DNA from: Limibacterium fermenti
GTDB lineage: Bacteria; Bacteroidota; Bacteroidia; Bacteroidales; Dysgonomonadaceae
Reading direction: 5' to 3'
Length of the DNA: 64,000 bases
Assembly (NCBI RefSeq): GCF_041902845.1
Contig: NZ_CP159486.1
Coordinates: 1,860,001 to 1,924,000 of the forward strand
Notes under the pieces: model-generated
Database searches by the model: none
What the model saw: the letters and a program-made list of their open reading frames with translations, nothing else
What the model was told of the DNA's origin: nothing
Part shown: piece by piece, positions 34,050 through 44,100 of the stretch
Layout: each line of letters begins with the position of its first letter
Numbering within the stretch: position 1 is the first letter of the stretch
Position numbers and translations under genes: made by a program

Positions 34050-35060
34050 TTACTTTATAATTACCTGCCGGCCTTCCATCTTGTAGGTGAACGGATAGGA
34101 TTGTTTGAGTGCGTCGAGCATCTGCTCCAGCGTTTCGCTTTTAATGCTGCCTGTAAACCGCTGATCGGAGAGTTGAGGTTTGTCTATCCGGATGGAGACG
34201 TTATACCGGCCTTCCATCAGCTTAACCAGATCGCCGAATTTTTGCTTCCTGAATACCAGCGCACCCTTCAGCCATTGCGTTTGGGGAAGGATGCTGTCGT
34301 TTGCCGGAATCAAATCACGGATCACGTAATTACTGTCCGTTACGAATGTTCCTTTGTCGCGCACCACGATTTTTTGATTCGGTTTCAGCAACACTTCCTT
34401 GGCTCCCCGGCGTTTCTCCTTCACCGCTACCGATCCGCGGACAAGGGCTACCTCTATCTCTTCTGCGCGTGCGCTGACATTAAACGCCGTCCCCTTCACG
34501 GTTATATCCACGTCGCCGGCAGAAACGACGAGCGGAACCGCGGCATTGCGTGCGACATCGAAAAAGGCTTCCCCCGTAAGAGCGATCCTTCGTTTGCCGG
34601 TTCCGAATCGGGCGTTGTGTGCGAGACGCGAATGCTTGCCGAGCCACACCTGCGTGCCGTCGTCCAATACCGCGTATAGATTTTCGTTGCCCGCTTCGAT
34701 CGCTTCACTGTACAAGTTCTCCGAAGGCAGATATCGATAACCGATGATACTTAATCCGATGAGGATTGATACCGAAGCGACAATACGCGCCCAAACAGGG
34801 ATGATGCGCCGGGAATGGGACTGAGAGTCGGGTTGATGCACGTCTGCATTCTCGATTCGATGCCATACTTCATCCAGCTTGGCATCGAGATCGGCGGGAA
34901 TACCCGAAGCCTTTTTTTCCATAAAAACGTGGATCTCGTCGTATATCTTTTTCAGTCGGCGATCCTGCGCGAGTATCTCTTGCAATTCTTTCCGTTCCTT
35001 GTCGGATAGATTGCCGCCGAGTTCTTTCGACACCAATGCGGAAAATGTATTTTTTGTCAT
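34050..35060 (-). CDS. FecR-type anti-sigma factor
   Basis: 336 residues from the ATG at 35060; the longer frame to 35114 has an unlikely leader. The N-terminal 85 residues are cytoplasmic and helical (KNTFSALVSKELGG, LSDKERKELQEIL), a single transmembrane helix follows (IVASVSILIGLSIIGYRYL), then the periplasmic FecR domain (LYAVLDDGTQVWLGKHSRL, RIALTGEAFFDVA) and a C-terminal DUF4974/STN-like domain (RYNVSIRIDKPQLS). FecR proteins sequester an ECF sigma factor until a loaded STN-bearing receptor signals. The receptors follow directly. The ECF sigma gene is 1.3 kb upstream, separated by three genes on the opposite strand, an unusual arrangement. Confidence 0.92.
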   Translation of the reverse strand: MTKNTFSALVSKELGGNLSDKERKELQEILAQDRRLKKIYDEIHVFMEKKASGIPADLDAKLDEVWHRIENADVHQPDSQSHSRRIIPVWARIVASVSILIGLSIIGYRYLPSENLYSEAIEAGNENLYAVLDDGTQVWLGKHSRLAHNARFGTGKRRIALTGEAFFDVARNAAVPLVVSAGDVDITVKGTAFNVSARAEEIEVALVRGSVAVKEKRRGAKEVLLKPNQKIVVRDKGTFVTDSNYVIRDLIPANDSILPQTQWLKGALVFRKQKFGDLVKLMEGRYNVSIRIDKPQLSDQRFTGSIKSETLEQMLDALKQSYPFTYKMEGRQVIIK

Positions 35061-35170
35061 AGTCTTTTGTCGTTTATAGTAATGACACACCGTATCGGGA
35101 AAATACGTAGTCATCTACGATTTTTTTGATACATATATTAGAGAGAGTCCTTCGAAAAGTCCCGATAAAA

Positions 35171-35202
35171 GTTGTATGATATATCTACTTTTTATATATT
35201 TG
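35171..35202 (+). promoter_or_regulatory. Promoter of the toxin-antitoxin pair, giving a leaderless transcript
   Basis: GTTG (35171-35174), 20 bases, then TATATTTG (35195-35202), an excellent Bacteroidota promoter. The toxin ATG is at 35207, only 4 bases after the -7 element, so transcription should start at or very near the ATG and the mRNA would have no ribosome binding site. Confidence 0.7.
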
Positions 35203-35206
35203 CGGC

Positions 35207-35548
35207 ATGAAAAGGAAAATTATTGCTTTTGGAGAGTATTACCATACTTTTTTGCATTCATTGTCCGATAAAGAACAATTGAAAGTGAGATACGTGTTAT
35301 CTTTACTTGAAACCCAAGACCGATTGCCTGTCAAATTTATCAGATATATAAGAGATAATTTATACGAATTACGAATAACCTATGATGGCAAGATATTCCG
35401 CTTGTTCTTTATTTTTGACGACGATAAACTAATAGTCCTTTTTAATGGGTTTCGGAAGAAATCACAAAAAACGCCTAAGGGTGAAATAGAGAAAGCATTA
35501 AAAATTAAAGTAATTTATTATGAACAAAAAAGAATTCGAAATACATGA
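35207..35548 (+). CDS. RelE/HigB-type toxin (phage Gp49-like)
   Basis: 113 residues of the Gp49-like/HigB family: KVRYVLSLLETQDRLPVKFIRYIRDNLYELRI contains the family core, followed by RLFFIFDDDKLIVLFNGFRKKSQKTP, where FxKKxxKTP is the usual C-terminal signature. These are ribosome-dependent mRNA endonucleases neutralised by the HTH antitoxin encoded downstream. The gene overlaps the antitoxin by 29 bases. Toxin-first order is typical of HigBA-like pairs. The transcript appears leaderless. Confidence 0.88.
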   Translation: MKRKIIAFGEYYHTFLHSLSDKEQLKVRYVLSLLETQDRLPVKFIRYIRDNLYELRITYDGKIFRLFFIFDDDKLIVLFNGFRKKSQKTPKGEIEKALKIKVIYYEQKRIRNT

Positions 35549-35825
35549 CATTAGTGCAGAGTTGGAGAAAGAATATGGCGCTCACGGCACTCCCGAGCGG
35601 GCCGAGTTCGATGAGAGAGCGTACGCTTTTTATACCGGGCAAGTGATTTTAGACGCCCGTAAAAGCGAGAAGATGACGCAAACTGAACTTGCCGAACGCC
35701 TCGGCGTACACAAATCCTATATTTCTAAAGTCGAAAACGGCGTAGTCAACCCCAGCGTGGGATTCTTTTACCGAATCATGAACGCTTTGGGTTTGCAAGT
35801 CGAAATCAACAAAAGGGTGGGATAA
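35520..35825 (+). CDS. XRE-family HTH antitoxin (HigA-type)
   Basis: 101 residues. The C-terminal half is a classical helix-turn-helix (KMTQTELAERLGVHKSYISKVENG, here given in parts MTQTELAERLGV and HKSYISKVENG). The N-terminal part is a charged segment with EKEYGAHGTPERAEFDERAYAF that likely wraps the toxin. It neutralises the toxin from the overlapping gene and probably represses the promoter at 35171. Confidence 0.9.
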   Translation: MNKKEFEIHDISAELEKEYGAHGTPERAEFDERAYAFYTGQVILDARKSEKMTQTELAERLGVHKSYISKVENGVVNPSVGFFYRIMNALGLQVEINKRVG

Positions 35826-35844
35826 CGAATGTGCCGATGTACGA

Positions 35845-36324
35845 ATGGAAATAATTCAGATACGTAAAGCGGAAGCAAAGGATCTCGAAAGAATCGATGA
35901 ACTGTTGGAACAGGTGTTGTCGGTACATCACAAGGGGCGTCCGGACTTATTCAAATCCGTTGGGCGGAAATATACGGATAAAGAATTGACCGAAATTCTT
36001 CACGACGGGCAAAAGCCCGTCTTAGTGGCGGTGGATGAAACAGATTGTGTGGTCGGATATGTTTTCTGCCTGTTGCAACAGCATCTGGACAGCGCTATTC
36101 TGACCGATATCAAGACTCTGTATATCGATGATTTGTGTGTGGATGAATCTCTTCGGGGAGAGCATATCGGAAGAAAGCTCTATCAGGCAGCGGAGGAATT
36201 GGCTAAAGGACAGGGTTGTTATAATATCACCTTAAACGTATGGAGTTGCAATCCGCAAGCGGCTAAATTTTACGAAACCTGTGGATTCAAACCGCAAAAA
36301 ATAGGGATGGAAATCCTTTTATAA
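35845..36324 (+). CDS. GNAT-family N-acetyltransferase
   Basis: 159 residues: QIRKAEAKDLERIDELLEQVL as beta1-alpha1, VVGYVFCLLQ, the beta4 and acetyl-CoA site IDDLCVDESLRGEHIGRKLY with the R/Q-x-x-G-x-G/A pattern (RGEHIG), and NVWSCNPQAAKFYETCGF at the C-terminal end. It transfers an acetyl group from acetyl-CoA to an amine; substrate unknown. It lies 19 bases after the antitoxin gene and could be in the same transcript; a GNAT gene next to a HigBA pair may be a passenger rather than a part of the system. Confidence 0.85.
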   Translation: MEIIQIRKAEAKDLERIDELLEQVLSVHHKGRPDLFKSVGRKYTDKELTEILHDGQKPVLVAVDETDCVVGYVFCLLQQHLDSAILTDIKTLYIDDLCVDESLRGEHIGRKLYQAAEELAKGQGCYNITLNVWSCNPQAAKFYETCGFKPQKIGMEILL

Positions 36325-36335
36325 AGATTTTTTTT

Positions 36336-36382
36336 GGGGAACACTTCCCCGCTATGCGGTACTCCTCTTAAGATAAGAGGAG
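36336..36382. terminator. Paired hairpins between convergent genes
   Basis: GGGGAA / TTCCCC (36336-36350) and CTCCTCTTA / TAAGAGGAG (36362-36382) are two neighbouring perfect stems, with a T-run at 36328-36335. They lie between the plus-strand GNAT and minus-strand sigma genes and likely end one or both. Confidence 0.6.
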
Positions 36383-36400
36383 AAGGGCAGCCGGCATCCC

Positions 36401-37003
36401 TTAGACTAATACTGAGAGCATTTTTTTCATTTGCCTTTTGCGGGGTGAATATCCTAAATAAGCGGTTATTTCCGCTTCGAGCTGTTGAATGGCTTTGTAG
36501 AGGTGGGTTTCTACGGTACGTTGCGAGAGATGCAATATTTGCGCCGTTTGTTTGGCGGTAAGTTCCTGTTCGCGAATCATTTTAAATACTGTCTTTTGTT
36601 GGTCGGGTAACTGCTCTACAATAGCGCGAAGGTTCGCTGATAATTCATTATCTTCCATGCGGCTCAACGGCGTTTCTGTGGCTGCCGATTGCGATACGGC
36701 GGTTTCCTCTTCGATAGAGACCATGCGGGTAGCGGTACGCTTGGCGTTTAAGCATCGGTTCTTCACGGATACATATAAGTAGGTGACCGGATGATCGACA
36801 GAAGATAAGGATTGCCGATGCAACCAGATCTCCACAAATACATCCGAAACGACTTCTTCCGCCTTGCCGCTATCAGTTAAAAAGAGTCCGGCAAAACGTA
36901 CCAAGCCGGTATATTTCGCGCGAAACAATTCATCGAAAGCTGCCGGATCATCTTCGGATATCCGGTGAAACCATTCTTTTAGGACGGGAGCGGGTTGCTG
37001 CAT
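36401..37003 (-). CDS. ECF RNA polymerase sigma factor (FecI-like)
   Basis: 200 residues: sigma region 2 (FDELFRAKYTGLVRFAGLFL, DSGKAEEVVSDVFVEIWLHR) and region 4 (LPDQQKTVFKMI, LTAKQTAQILHLSQRTVETHLYKA). Spacing matches Bacteroidota FecI-like sigma factors that work with FecR and TonB-linked receptors. The matching FecR is at 34050-35060, with a toxin-antitoxin pair and a GNAT gene inserted between on the opposite strand. Length is normal. Confidence 0.93.
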   Translation of the reverse strand: MQQPAPVLKEWFHRISEDDPAAFDELFRAKYTGLVRFAGLFLTDSGKAEEVVSDVFVEIWLHRQSLSSVDHPVTYLYVSVKNRCLNAKRTATRMVSIEEETAVSQSAATETPLSRMEDNELSANLRAIVEQLPDQQKTVFKMIREQELTAKQTAQILHLSQRTVETHLYKAIQQLEAEITAYLGYSPRKRQMKKMLSVLV

Positions 37004-37069
37004 CTTGATACTTTACTGTTATCTTAGGGACACCTTCCGGCGGGAAAATACGTAGCCCGATTAAAAAAA

Positions 37070-37630
37070 TCAGTCATCTTTATGATTCTTCCACATCGGT
37101 TTTGAACGCATAATTTGGTCATAAACCGGACAACTCTCGGAGTGCGCCCCGGGAAGATAGCCGATACTCATTAAAAACTCGTTTACGATTTCACCGCCGG
37201 TAAAGCGAAAGGTTTGCTTAAAAAGCGCGACCCACTCCTCTACTGTTTTAGGATGATGATGGCGCAGCCATTTCTCAAAAGACCCGTATTCTTTTTGCAG
37301 GAGTAAAATAGTTTGGGCATTCTGTATGACAGCATCGATCTTGCGGCGGTTACGGATAATGCCGGGATCGTTTAAGAGGCGCACGCGATCCGTTTCGGTA
37401 TAAGCGGCGATGGTTTTGATATCGAAATGATCATACGCCCGGCGCAAAGCGGCTTCTTTTTTAAGAATGGTTTCCCAACTCAATCCGGCCTGATTGATCT
37501 CCATAATCAGGCGGCCGAACAATTCATTATCATCATGCAAAGGAAAACCATAATGAAGATTATGATACTTTTCGTGCAATGTCTTTTTCTCCCCCGGAGG
37601 AAGGGAGCGGATGAATGAACAATAATCCAT
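37070..37630 (-). CDS. tag: DNA-3-methyladenine glycosylase I
   Basis: 186 residues from the ATG at 37630, which gives the usual N-terminus; the upstream ATG at 37687 runs over the spacer. Typical Tag blocks: HDDNELFGRLIMEINQAGLSWETILKKEAALRRAYDHFD (in parts FGRLIMEINQAGLSW and ILKKEAALRRAYDHFD), RNRRKIDAVIQNAQ, and PVYDQIMRSKPMWKNH. It removes 3-methyladenine from alkylated DNA as the first step of base excision repair. Zinc-binding residues at the termini are not easily seen. Single gene. Confidence 0.88.
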   Translation of the reverse strand: MDYCSFIRSLPPGEKKTLHEKYHNLHYGFPLHDDNELFGRLIMEINQAGLSWETILKKEAALRRAYDHFDIKTIAAYTETDRVRLLNDPGIIRNRRKIDAVIQNAQTILLLQKEYGSFEKWLRHHHPKTVEEWVALFKQTFRFTGGEIVNEFLMSIGYLPGAHSESCPVYDQIMRSKPMWKNHKDD

Positions 37631-37808
37631 ATTCGATAAATTTTGATATAAACAACAACCGATCGATTTGAGTGGATAAAGGTACAAAGATTTACGTATA
37701 TTGCAACGAAGGTTCCGTTTAAGGTGATACCGGAAACAGACGTCTTATGACCCGTCGAATCGTCTGAAATAGCTTATCCTTTCGGACAGAGAATGAAAAA
37801 TCAATCAC

Positions 37809-38144
37809 TGAAATGTGAATATGAATAGGAGGAAAAGCAAAATAGGTCTCTGAATTGTGAAAATATTTGCATGAAATGTAAAAATTAGAGGCTCTTTTGT
37901 AAAAATAAAAGCCTTTAATATTAAAATGTTTCTCTGTTTTGTAAAAATATAAGGGTATAACGTTAAAACAAAAGCCTTTTTATTGAAAACAGGATTGAAG
38001 GTGAACAAAATAGAATAGAAGGTGGACGGAATAGAATAGAAGGTGGACGGAATATGATAGGAGATAGACAGAAAATGATAGGAGGCAGACGCAAAATACT
38101 TCGGAATAGACAAAAACAGCCCCATAATAACCGGAATAAGGATA
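37809..38144. repeat. 21-base-period degenerate intergenic array (locus B)
   Basis: Sixteen consecutive 21-base units in exact register fill 37809-38144. The second half is A-rich and recurs as AGAATAGAAGGTGGACGG; two neighbouring units there are identical over 21 bases. The first half shows TTTTGTAAAAAT and TGAAATGTAAAAA variants. The unit sequence is unlike loci A and C. The array lies between the start of tag and the end of sprA. An open frame of 106 residues across it on the minus strand is a product of the period (heptads such as STFYSIP), not a gene. The rest of 37631-38173 holds nothing else. Confidence 0.88.
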
Positions 38145-38173
38145 AAGGTGGAGAGAATGCAGGGTGGGGAGGA

Positions 38174-41100
38174 TTATTGATTGAGATTGAACCGCAAACT
38201 CAATCCCGCATCGGTTTCGGAAGTGGGATAGGAGGTGGATGAGATGAGCGGCGTGTTGATAGCCTTATCGAAAAAAGCGCGTAAGGTCAGCGCCCGGCTC
38301 AAGTCATAATCTGCCGAAAACTGGATGGTCGTGGTCCGTAATCCGCTCGTGGCCTGCGAAAAACCATCTTCTATTTTGCGGATAAGAGCATGCGTCGTTT
38401 TGTGCGAAACATCGAAACGGATGTTCAAGTCATTCGAAAAAGTAGACGCTGTATTGGAAGCCGTATTCGATGCTTCCGTATCGGTTCTTCTACGTCGGGG
38501 AGTCCGCCGGCGGTTGTTTTCGCGCAAATTGATGCCGAGCACACGGTTAAAATCGGGAATGCGGTAACCCAATCCGAATACCCAATCGTTATCGCTGGTT
38601 TCGACAATCTGATACGATGCGATGTTTAAGTTGACCGTGCGCGTTTTGTTCCATCGCAGGTTGAGGGACAGGTTATTATTAAATACTCCACGGGCCTCGA
38701 TTAACGGGCTGAAGCTTTCTATCAAATTGACCGACGAAATATCGTATGGCGAAGACGGCACGGGCAAACCGGTCAGCACATCACGGACATAACCTAACCC
38801 CGACCCGTCGGCGGACGAGACTCTGCTTAAGAAAGAGGTATAAGCCCCCACGCGGTATTGCGAGATATACTTATGGGTAAACACGAGCGATTGGAAGAGG
38901 TCACGCAGCGGCAAGAAAGTAGACAGCGGATTGAATGATATATTCCAGTTGGGTAGGAGCGACGTGATATCAGGAAAAGCCGTCAGCCCTACATTGTTGG
39001 GATTCTTGCCGGTATAGGCCGCCAGAAAGGCGGGGATAAGCACATCGGCCGAGTTCGGGTTGATATCGGCCACCGAAGGGTCGAATGACTGTCCGCCCAG
39101 ACCGGTTTGCGCGATAAACCCTGCATTGGGATACGTGCTGCCGGTATAGCGGTTGCGCCAACGGGCGGAAATAATGTCTTTATTGCTTAGGAAAGCGTCG
39201 AACGTAGCCGAGCGGTAGTTATTCGCCGTAGATGAGCCCTTGAAAGCCGACGCAAGGGAGACCGTTGTCATCGCGAAACTCCCGCCCTGTAGTTGCGGTT
39301 GGCCTTCCACCATGTACTGAAATTCCGTTCGCCGGTTGTCTTCGTAAAGCGCGTTCAAATCGATCTTCAATCCGCGAAAAGGCTCTATCACCGCATCCAT
39401 CCGCACGTTGGTCGTGACATTATAGACCGCCGGAGAAATATTTTCCGGGTTTATGACCAGCCAGTCGTTATGCAAGGCCTTTTCAATATACTGTCCGCCG
39501 CCTTCCAGTCCGAAAGCAAAACCCAAGCCGGGAATCATCGTTCCGGCGGAGTTGGATTGCCCGAAGAAGTCGCCGATCATCGGATTGAATCCGGGCAGGT
39601 CGGTACGGGTTTTATAAGCGATGTTGACGTTGAGGCTTCGAAGCATCATCAGCCCGCGGGCTGCATAGCGGGCGATATCGAATCCCGCAGGCTCCCGAGG
39701 TGGCAGCGTAATCGTACGAACGACGACATCTACATCGACTGTATCCCGATTGAGAAGGGCGATACGGTTGTTGTCCAGTTTTTTGTGGCGTAACACATAC
39801 TGCTTTCCATTCCGGCGGGCGGTTATACGAAGGTTTTTCGAATTTAGGTTGTGTGTGACGATGGTGTTCGAATCGGTTTGCAAACGAACCGTTTGCGTGG
39901 CGGTACGCTCTTCCGGTTCAGGTGCGGCATCGAGAGCCTTCGGAGTCCCCGCGTCTCCGTCGAAATAACGGTTTGTTTGTTGCAGAAAGGGAATTTTATT
40001 ATAGAACGATACCAAATTGAAGCGGTTGTTTAAGGTGAGCGACAGTTCGTTTTGCAGATAATTTCCAATCGTCACATCTTCAATATAAGCACCCCGTTCC
40101 CAACGGTAGCGCGAGTTATAGGCGGCGCTGGAATGAATCCAATCGAGTATCGGTATTTGGGCGAATGGAAGCGTGTAAGTCACATCCGCCGTTTGTTCGT
40201 GACTCAGTGGCTTCCCGAGATTTTGAATGCTTTGCGTCACCGAATCTTTCCAAATTTCATAATCATTGCGGTTGATCTTTTTGTTCACTTGCAGGTAAGG
40301 CTCTTCGATTTCGGCAATAGTTCCCGAACGGAACGATGTTTTCAGGTTACGGGTCAAATCCCACGCGATCGAGAAGTTCCGGTTCCATTCGAAATTTTGG
40401 CTGAACGACAAGTATTGGGTTTGCGTTTCGGTCATCCCCGCCAGATAGGCGTTCAGGTCGCGTAACTGCGTCTCGGAGTAATTGCGCACAATATAACTGC
40501 TTGCCTGAAGGGTATTGGGGAGATAATTCAAGTTGAGCGATTTGATCAGTTTCAGCCATCCCGATTTGCTTTCGAGATGTTTAAAAGGCTCCCATGGTTT
40601 CACAAACGGAGTGTAAGCGTAACTTGCCTGAAGGCGGAAATCTTGCGTGGTGGCATATTCCGTTTCGGGATCCTGATGTTTGTTTTCGTTGTACGAATAT
40701 CCGAAACTGAAGTTCGCCGGGTCGTAAGGCATCGGGGTTTTACTCTTAATGTCGACTTTTACATTACTCAAGCTTAGGCTTTTGGTTGTCGTTCTGGTCA
40801 TGGCGAAGTTGATAATGGAATCCTTTTCCGTGCGGCTATTCGTCCCGTTGAACGATTCCGACAATAGAATATCCTGATTCAACGGATCGTATTTAGGCGT
40901 ATTGGTTTGACTCGAATAGGAGTAATAGAAAGGTGCGGTAACTTTCGCTTTCTCCGGGAAGAAGCGTCCGAGTTCGAGGTTCAGCGCAAAATCGATGGAC
41001 GCATAATCGTCGTTTCGCCTTTCCAGCAAACTTTGGTCGAGGGCGCCGAAGCCGGCGGTTTCTTTTCGTCCCGAAATATTCACTGCGCCGATATCGGAAA

Positions 41101-44100
41101 GGCTGAGATTCACGTTTCCCTGTGCCGCCCATCCCCCGTCTTCATCGAATTCGCTGAGGCGAAGCTCGTTTACCCACACTTCGCCCGATTTATTCTTATC
41201 GGTGCGGTTGCGGACACCGATCATCATAACCTTTACTTCGGCTAAAGACGGGTTTCCGACAATCGTCATCGTGTTATCGGGCTTATCCGGATCTTGCGCC
41301 GTGTAAGGGGTTAGGTAATTCACCCCGTTCCCGAGGTTTTTCTGCGTATTCCGCTCTAATTTCAGATTTGTCAACGCTTTCAACGGGAAATCGAATAAGT
41401 TGCCGGGCATCCACACTTTTTCGCGGTCGGCCGTTACATTACCGTTATACCGTCCCTCGGGCGTAATATCCAACGGTATTTCATATTCATAATAGTTGTT
41501 GCGATAATCGGAACCCAACCGCAGAAAAACCGTCAACTCGCCATCCTCCAGTGTTTCCGGGTCTTCCTCCAGTTCTTCGGCGTGTACAAAAAGTTGAAGG
41601 CGTTTGTAGCGGCGCAGGTCATAAAGCGCGCTCTTATAGACAGCGCGCGAGTCGCCGGCATCCAAATCGCGTATTTTAAGCGATATCGATTGCTCGTTCT
41701 CCTGCCGCAGTTGAGGCTGGCTGGGATCGGTAATGCGGGTCACACCGGGAGGCAACACATAATTCACCGGCGTGCGGTCGCCATTCTCTTCGATGTTTAC
41801 GGTGGATAGTTCCAGCGACCCCGTTCCCGATACGGCGCCGCCCGATGCTAAGTCCTGCGTATAAGTGCGCCATTCGCTGCGGACAAGCTCGAGGGTGGCG
41901 AACCGCAGAAAGACCGGATCCTCGAAGCCGGTCAGAAACATACGCATAAAGCGGATATTGTTGAATCCCCGGATGTTTCCCACCCGCGTTTCATACTCTT
42001 TAATCGGGACTTTAAATTGATACCAATTGACCGTACTGCTTTGCCCGTTGCGTAAAGCGACACTCACCGAACGTTTGTCCACGATGAAATTGCTTCCGAC
42101 GACCATCTCCCCGGGACGAAGTTTTACTTTATATTGATAGTACGACTCGCTTTCATTCATCGTGTTATCGTTATCGATATCTTCCACGTCGGGGGTTGTC
42201 CTCGAAGCCGTGGAGTAGCCCGCATCCTCTTCGGGCGCCAGCGAGTTTCCTTCCGTTCCGTTAAAATACTTATACCGTTCCAAAATGCTTAATTGCTGCC
42301 GATCCTGTTCCGGGCCCCGGTAATGGCGGAAGTTGTCGCCGGCCGGATCATTGAGCGGAGAATGGGCATCCTCTTGCAGGCGCGCGATCGCATCTCCCGA
42401 CAAGCGCGAACGATAAGTTTCAAGATAGCTCGCATACGTTGGATACGTTTTTTCTTCTTCGGTGCTTAAGCCGTTTAACCCGACGTCCTGAATGCGCCGT
42501 GAATTCATTCCCTGCGACTGGTCGAAAGCATACACGGTGGACTGCCGCTCGGGATACTTCCCCCACACCGAATACCCGATGGCCGCGGTGTCTCCGTCGA
42601 CGGGCAGGCCATTCTCAAAAAACTTCCTTCCGTCTTTCAATACATCTTCCGATATCTCGCCCAAATTGAAATATAAGTCGCCGCCCTGAGCCGTTTGCAG
42701 GGTGTCGTTCACAAACGGATCCATCAGCCAGAACTCGATATATTCAATATTCGCCGCTTCAAAATCGCGCGTGTCGATCTTGCGGGTGATTCCTCCCCAA
42801 CGACGGTACGCATTCAGCAGATGTCCGTCCGAATCGACCTCCGTATCCAAATTGTAAGGGCCCCGTTCATTCGGATAATAAGAGATATTCAATACCGGAA
42901 TGGTCGATGCCTGTCCATAAATAGGATCTTTATTGGGATAAATTTCGCGTTCATATACTTCCCTGACCAAATGGTTCGACAATTGTTCGTCATCGTTTTT
43001 TATATGTGCCGGCGTACGGCTCGAATTGCGTTGCGTAAAAAGGCCATCGATGTAAAACCAAGACATCAACGCCCGATTCTTGGTATATTCGATATTATTG
43101 GATAAGGCGGCTTCGGGAAACAACCCGGTGGAGGTGTTGTTGTAAGGGGTGGCGGCGAGCGTCCAGGCATACGGCGACCGCAAGTCGATACCGGAGGTCG
43201 ATGTCTCGAAATCATCGAGATAAGAATATCCCCCGGTGTATTTGTTCCGGTAATGTCCCGGAATCATGTGGGCAAATTCCGCATTGGCCGAAATGTGGGA
43301 GGGGGCGGTGGCGTTGACGAACGGCAGCAGGTCGAGGAGATTGGTCAGCAGGTAGGATTCCTTTTTATACGATGCATTCAAACCCCACAGCGTGTTTTTG
43401 ACCGATTCGTCGCCCAAAACGGTCTTCGTCGTCAGGGGCTTCTCATAAAAATGCATCAGGGTGCCGCCGATACTCAAATTTTTGGAATAATCATACAACA
43501 GATTGATTCCCATCATGGTTTTCCGCTGCATGCTCGCCATTGCCTGGTTTTCGAGCGACACGCTGATGGGTGTGCCCGCATCGAGAAGCGACTGGTTGAG
43601 GATATTGACTGTCCCGGTCATATAATCGACCGTGTAGTCGGAGCCTTCCGTCAGGGTGACCCCCGCAGCGGTTACCCGCACGGAACCCGGAGTGACATTC
43701 GTTGCGTTCAGGCTGATTCCTGAGCCCGACGTTCCCCGGTATTCACCGCTTATCCGGAATTTGTTTTTTTCCGATAGCTGGCGGGCGACGGTTAACGTGG
43801 AATCGTACAATTCCTGATAGACATATTTATCGGCAAGGGCATCATCGGCAATCTTGCGGCGAAGGTGGGAGCCGAACGGTTCGACGACGGGAAAGATGAT
43901 GCGCCCGTTTTGCGCCGATACGGTATAGCCGTCGAGGAAGTCGAAGATGCCGTCGGGGTACGGATCGTTCTTACTGTTTAAACGATCGAGATTCATGACC
44001 CGCAGCAGGAGTTCGTTCCGGATATTTCCTTCGGGAATATAATTCAGATAGACTCCCGTGGTATCGCTCTGATAGGTAATGTTCATCTTGAAGCCGGCGC

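Noticed and set aside
37805..38125. 106-residue minus-strand open frame made of heptads such as STFYSIP
   Set aside because: It is produced by the 21-base period of array B; there is no start signal, no promoter and no protein-like composition.
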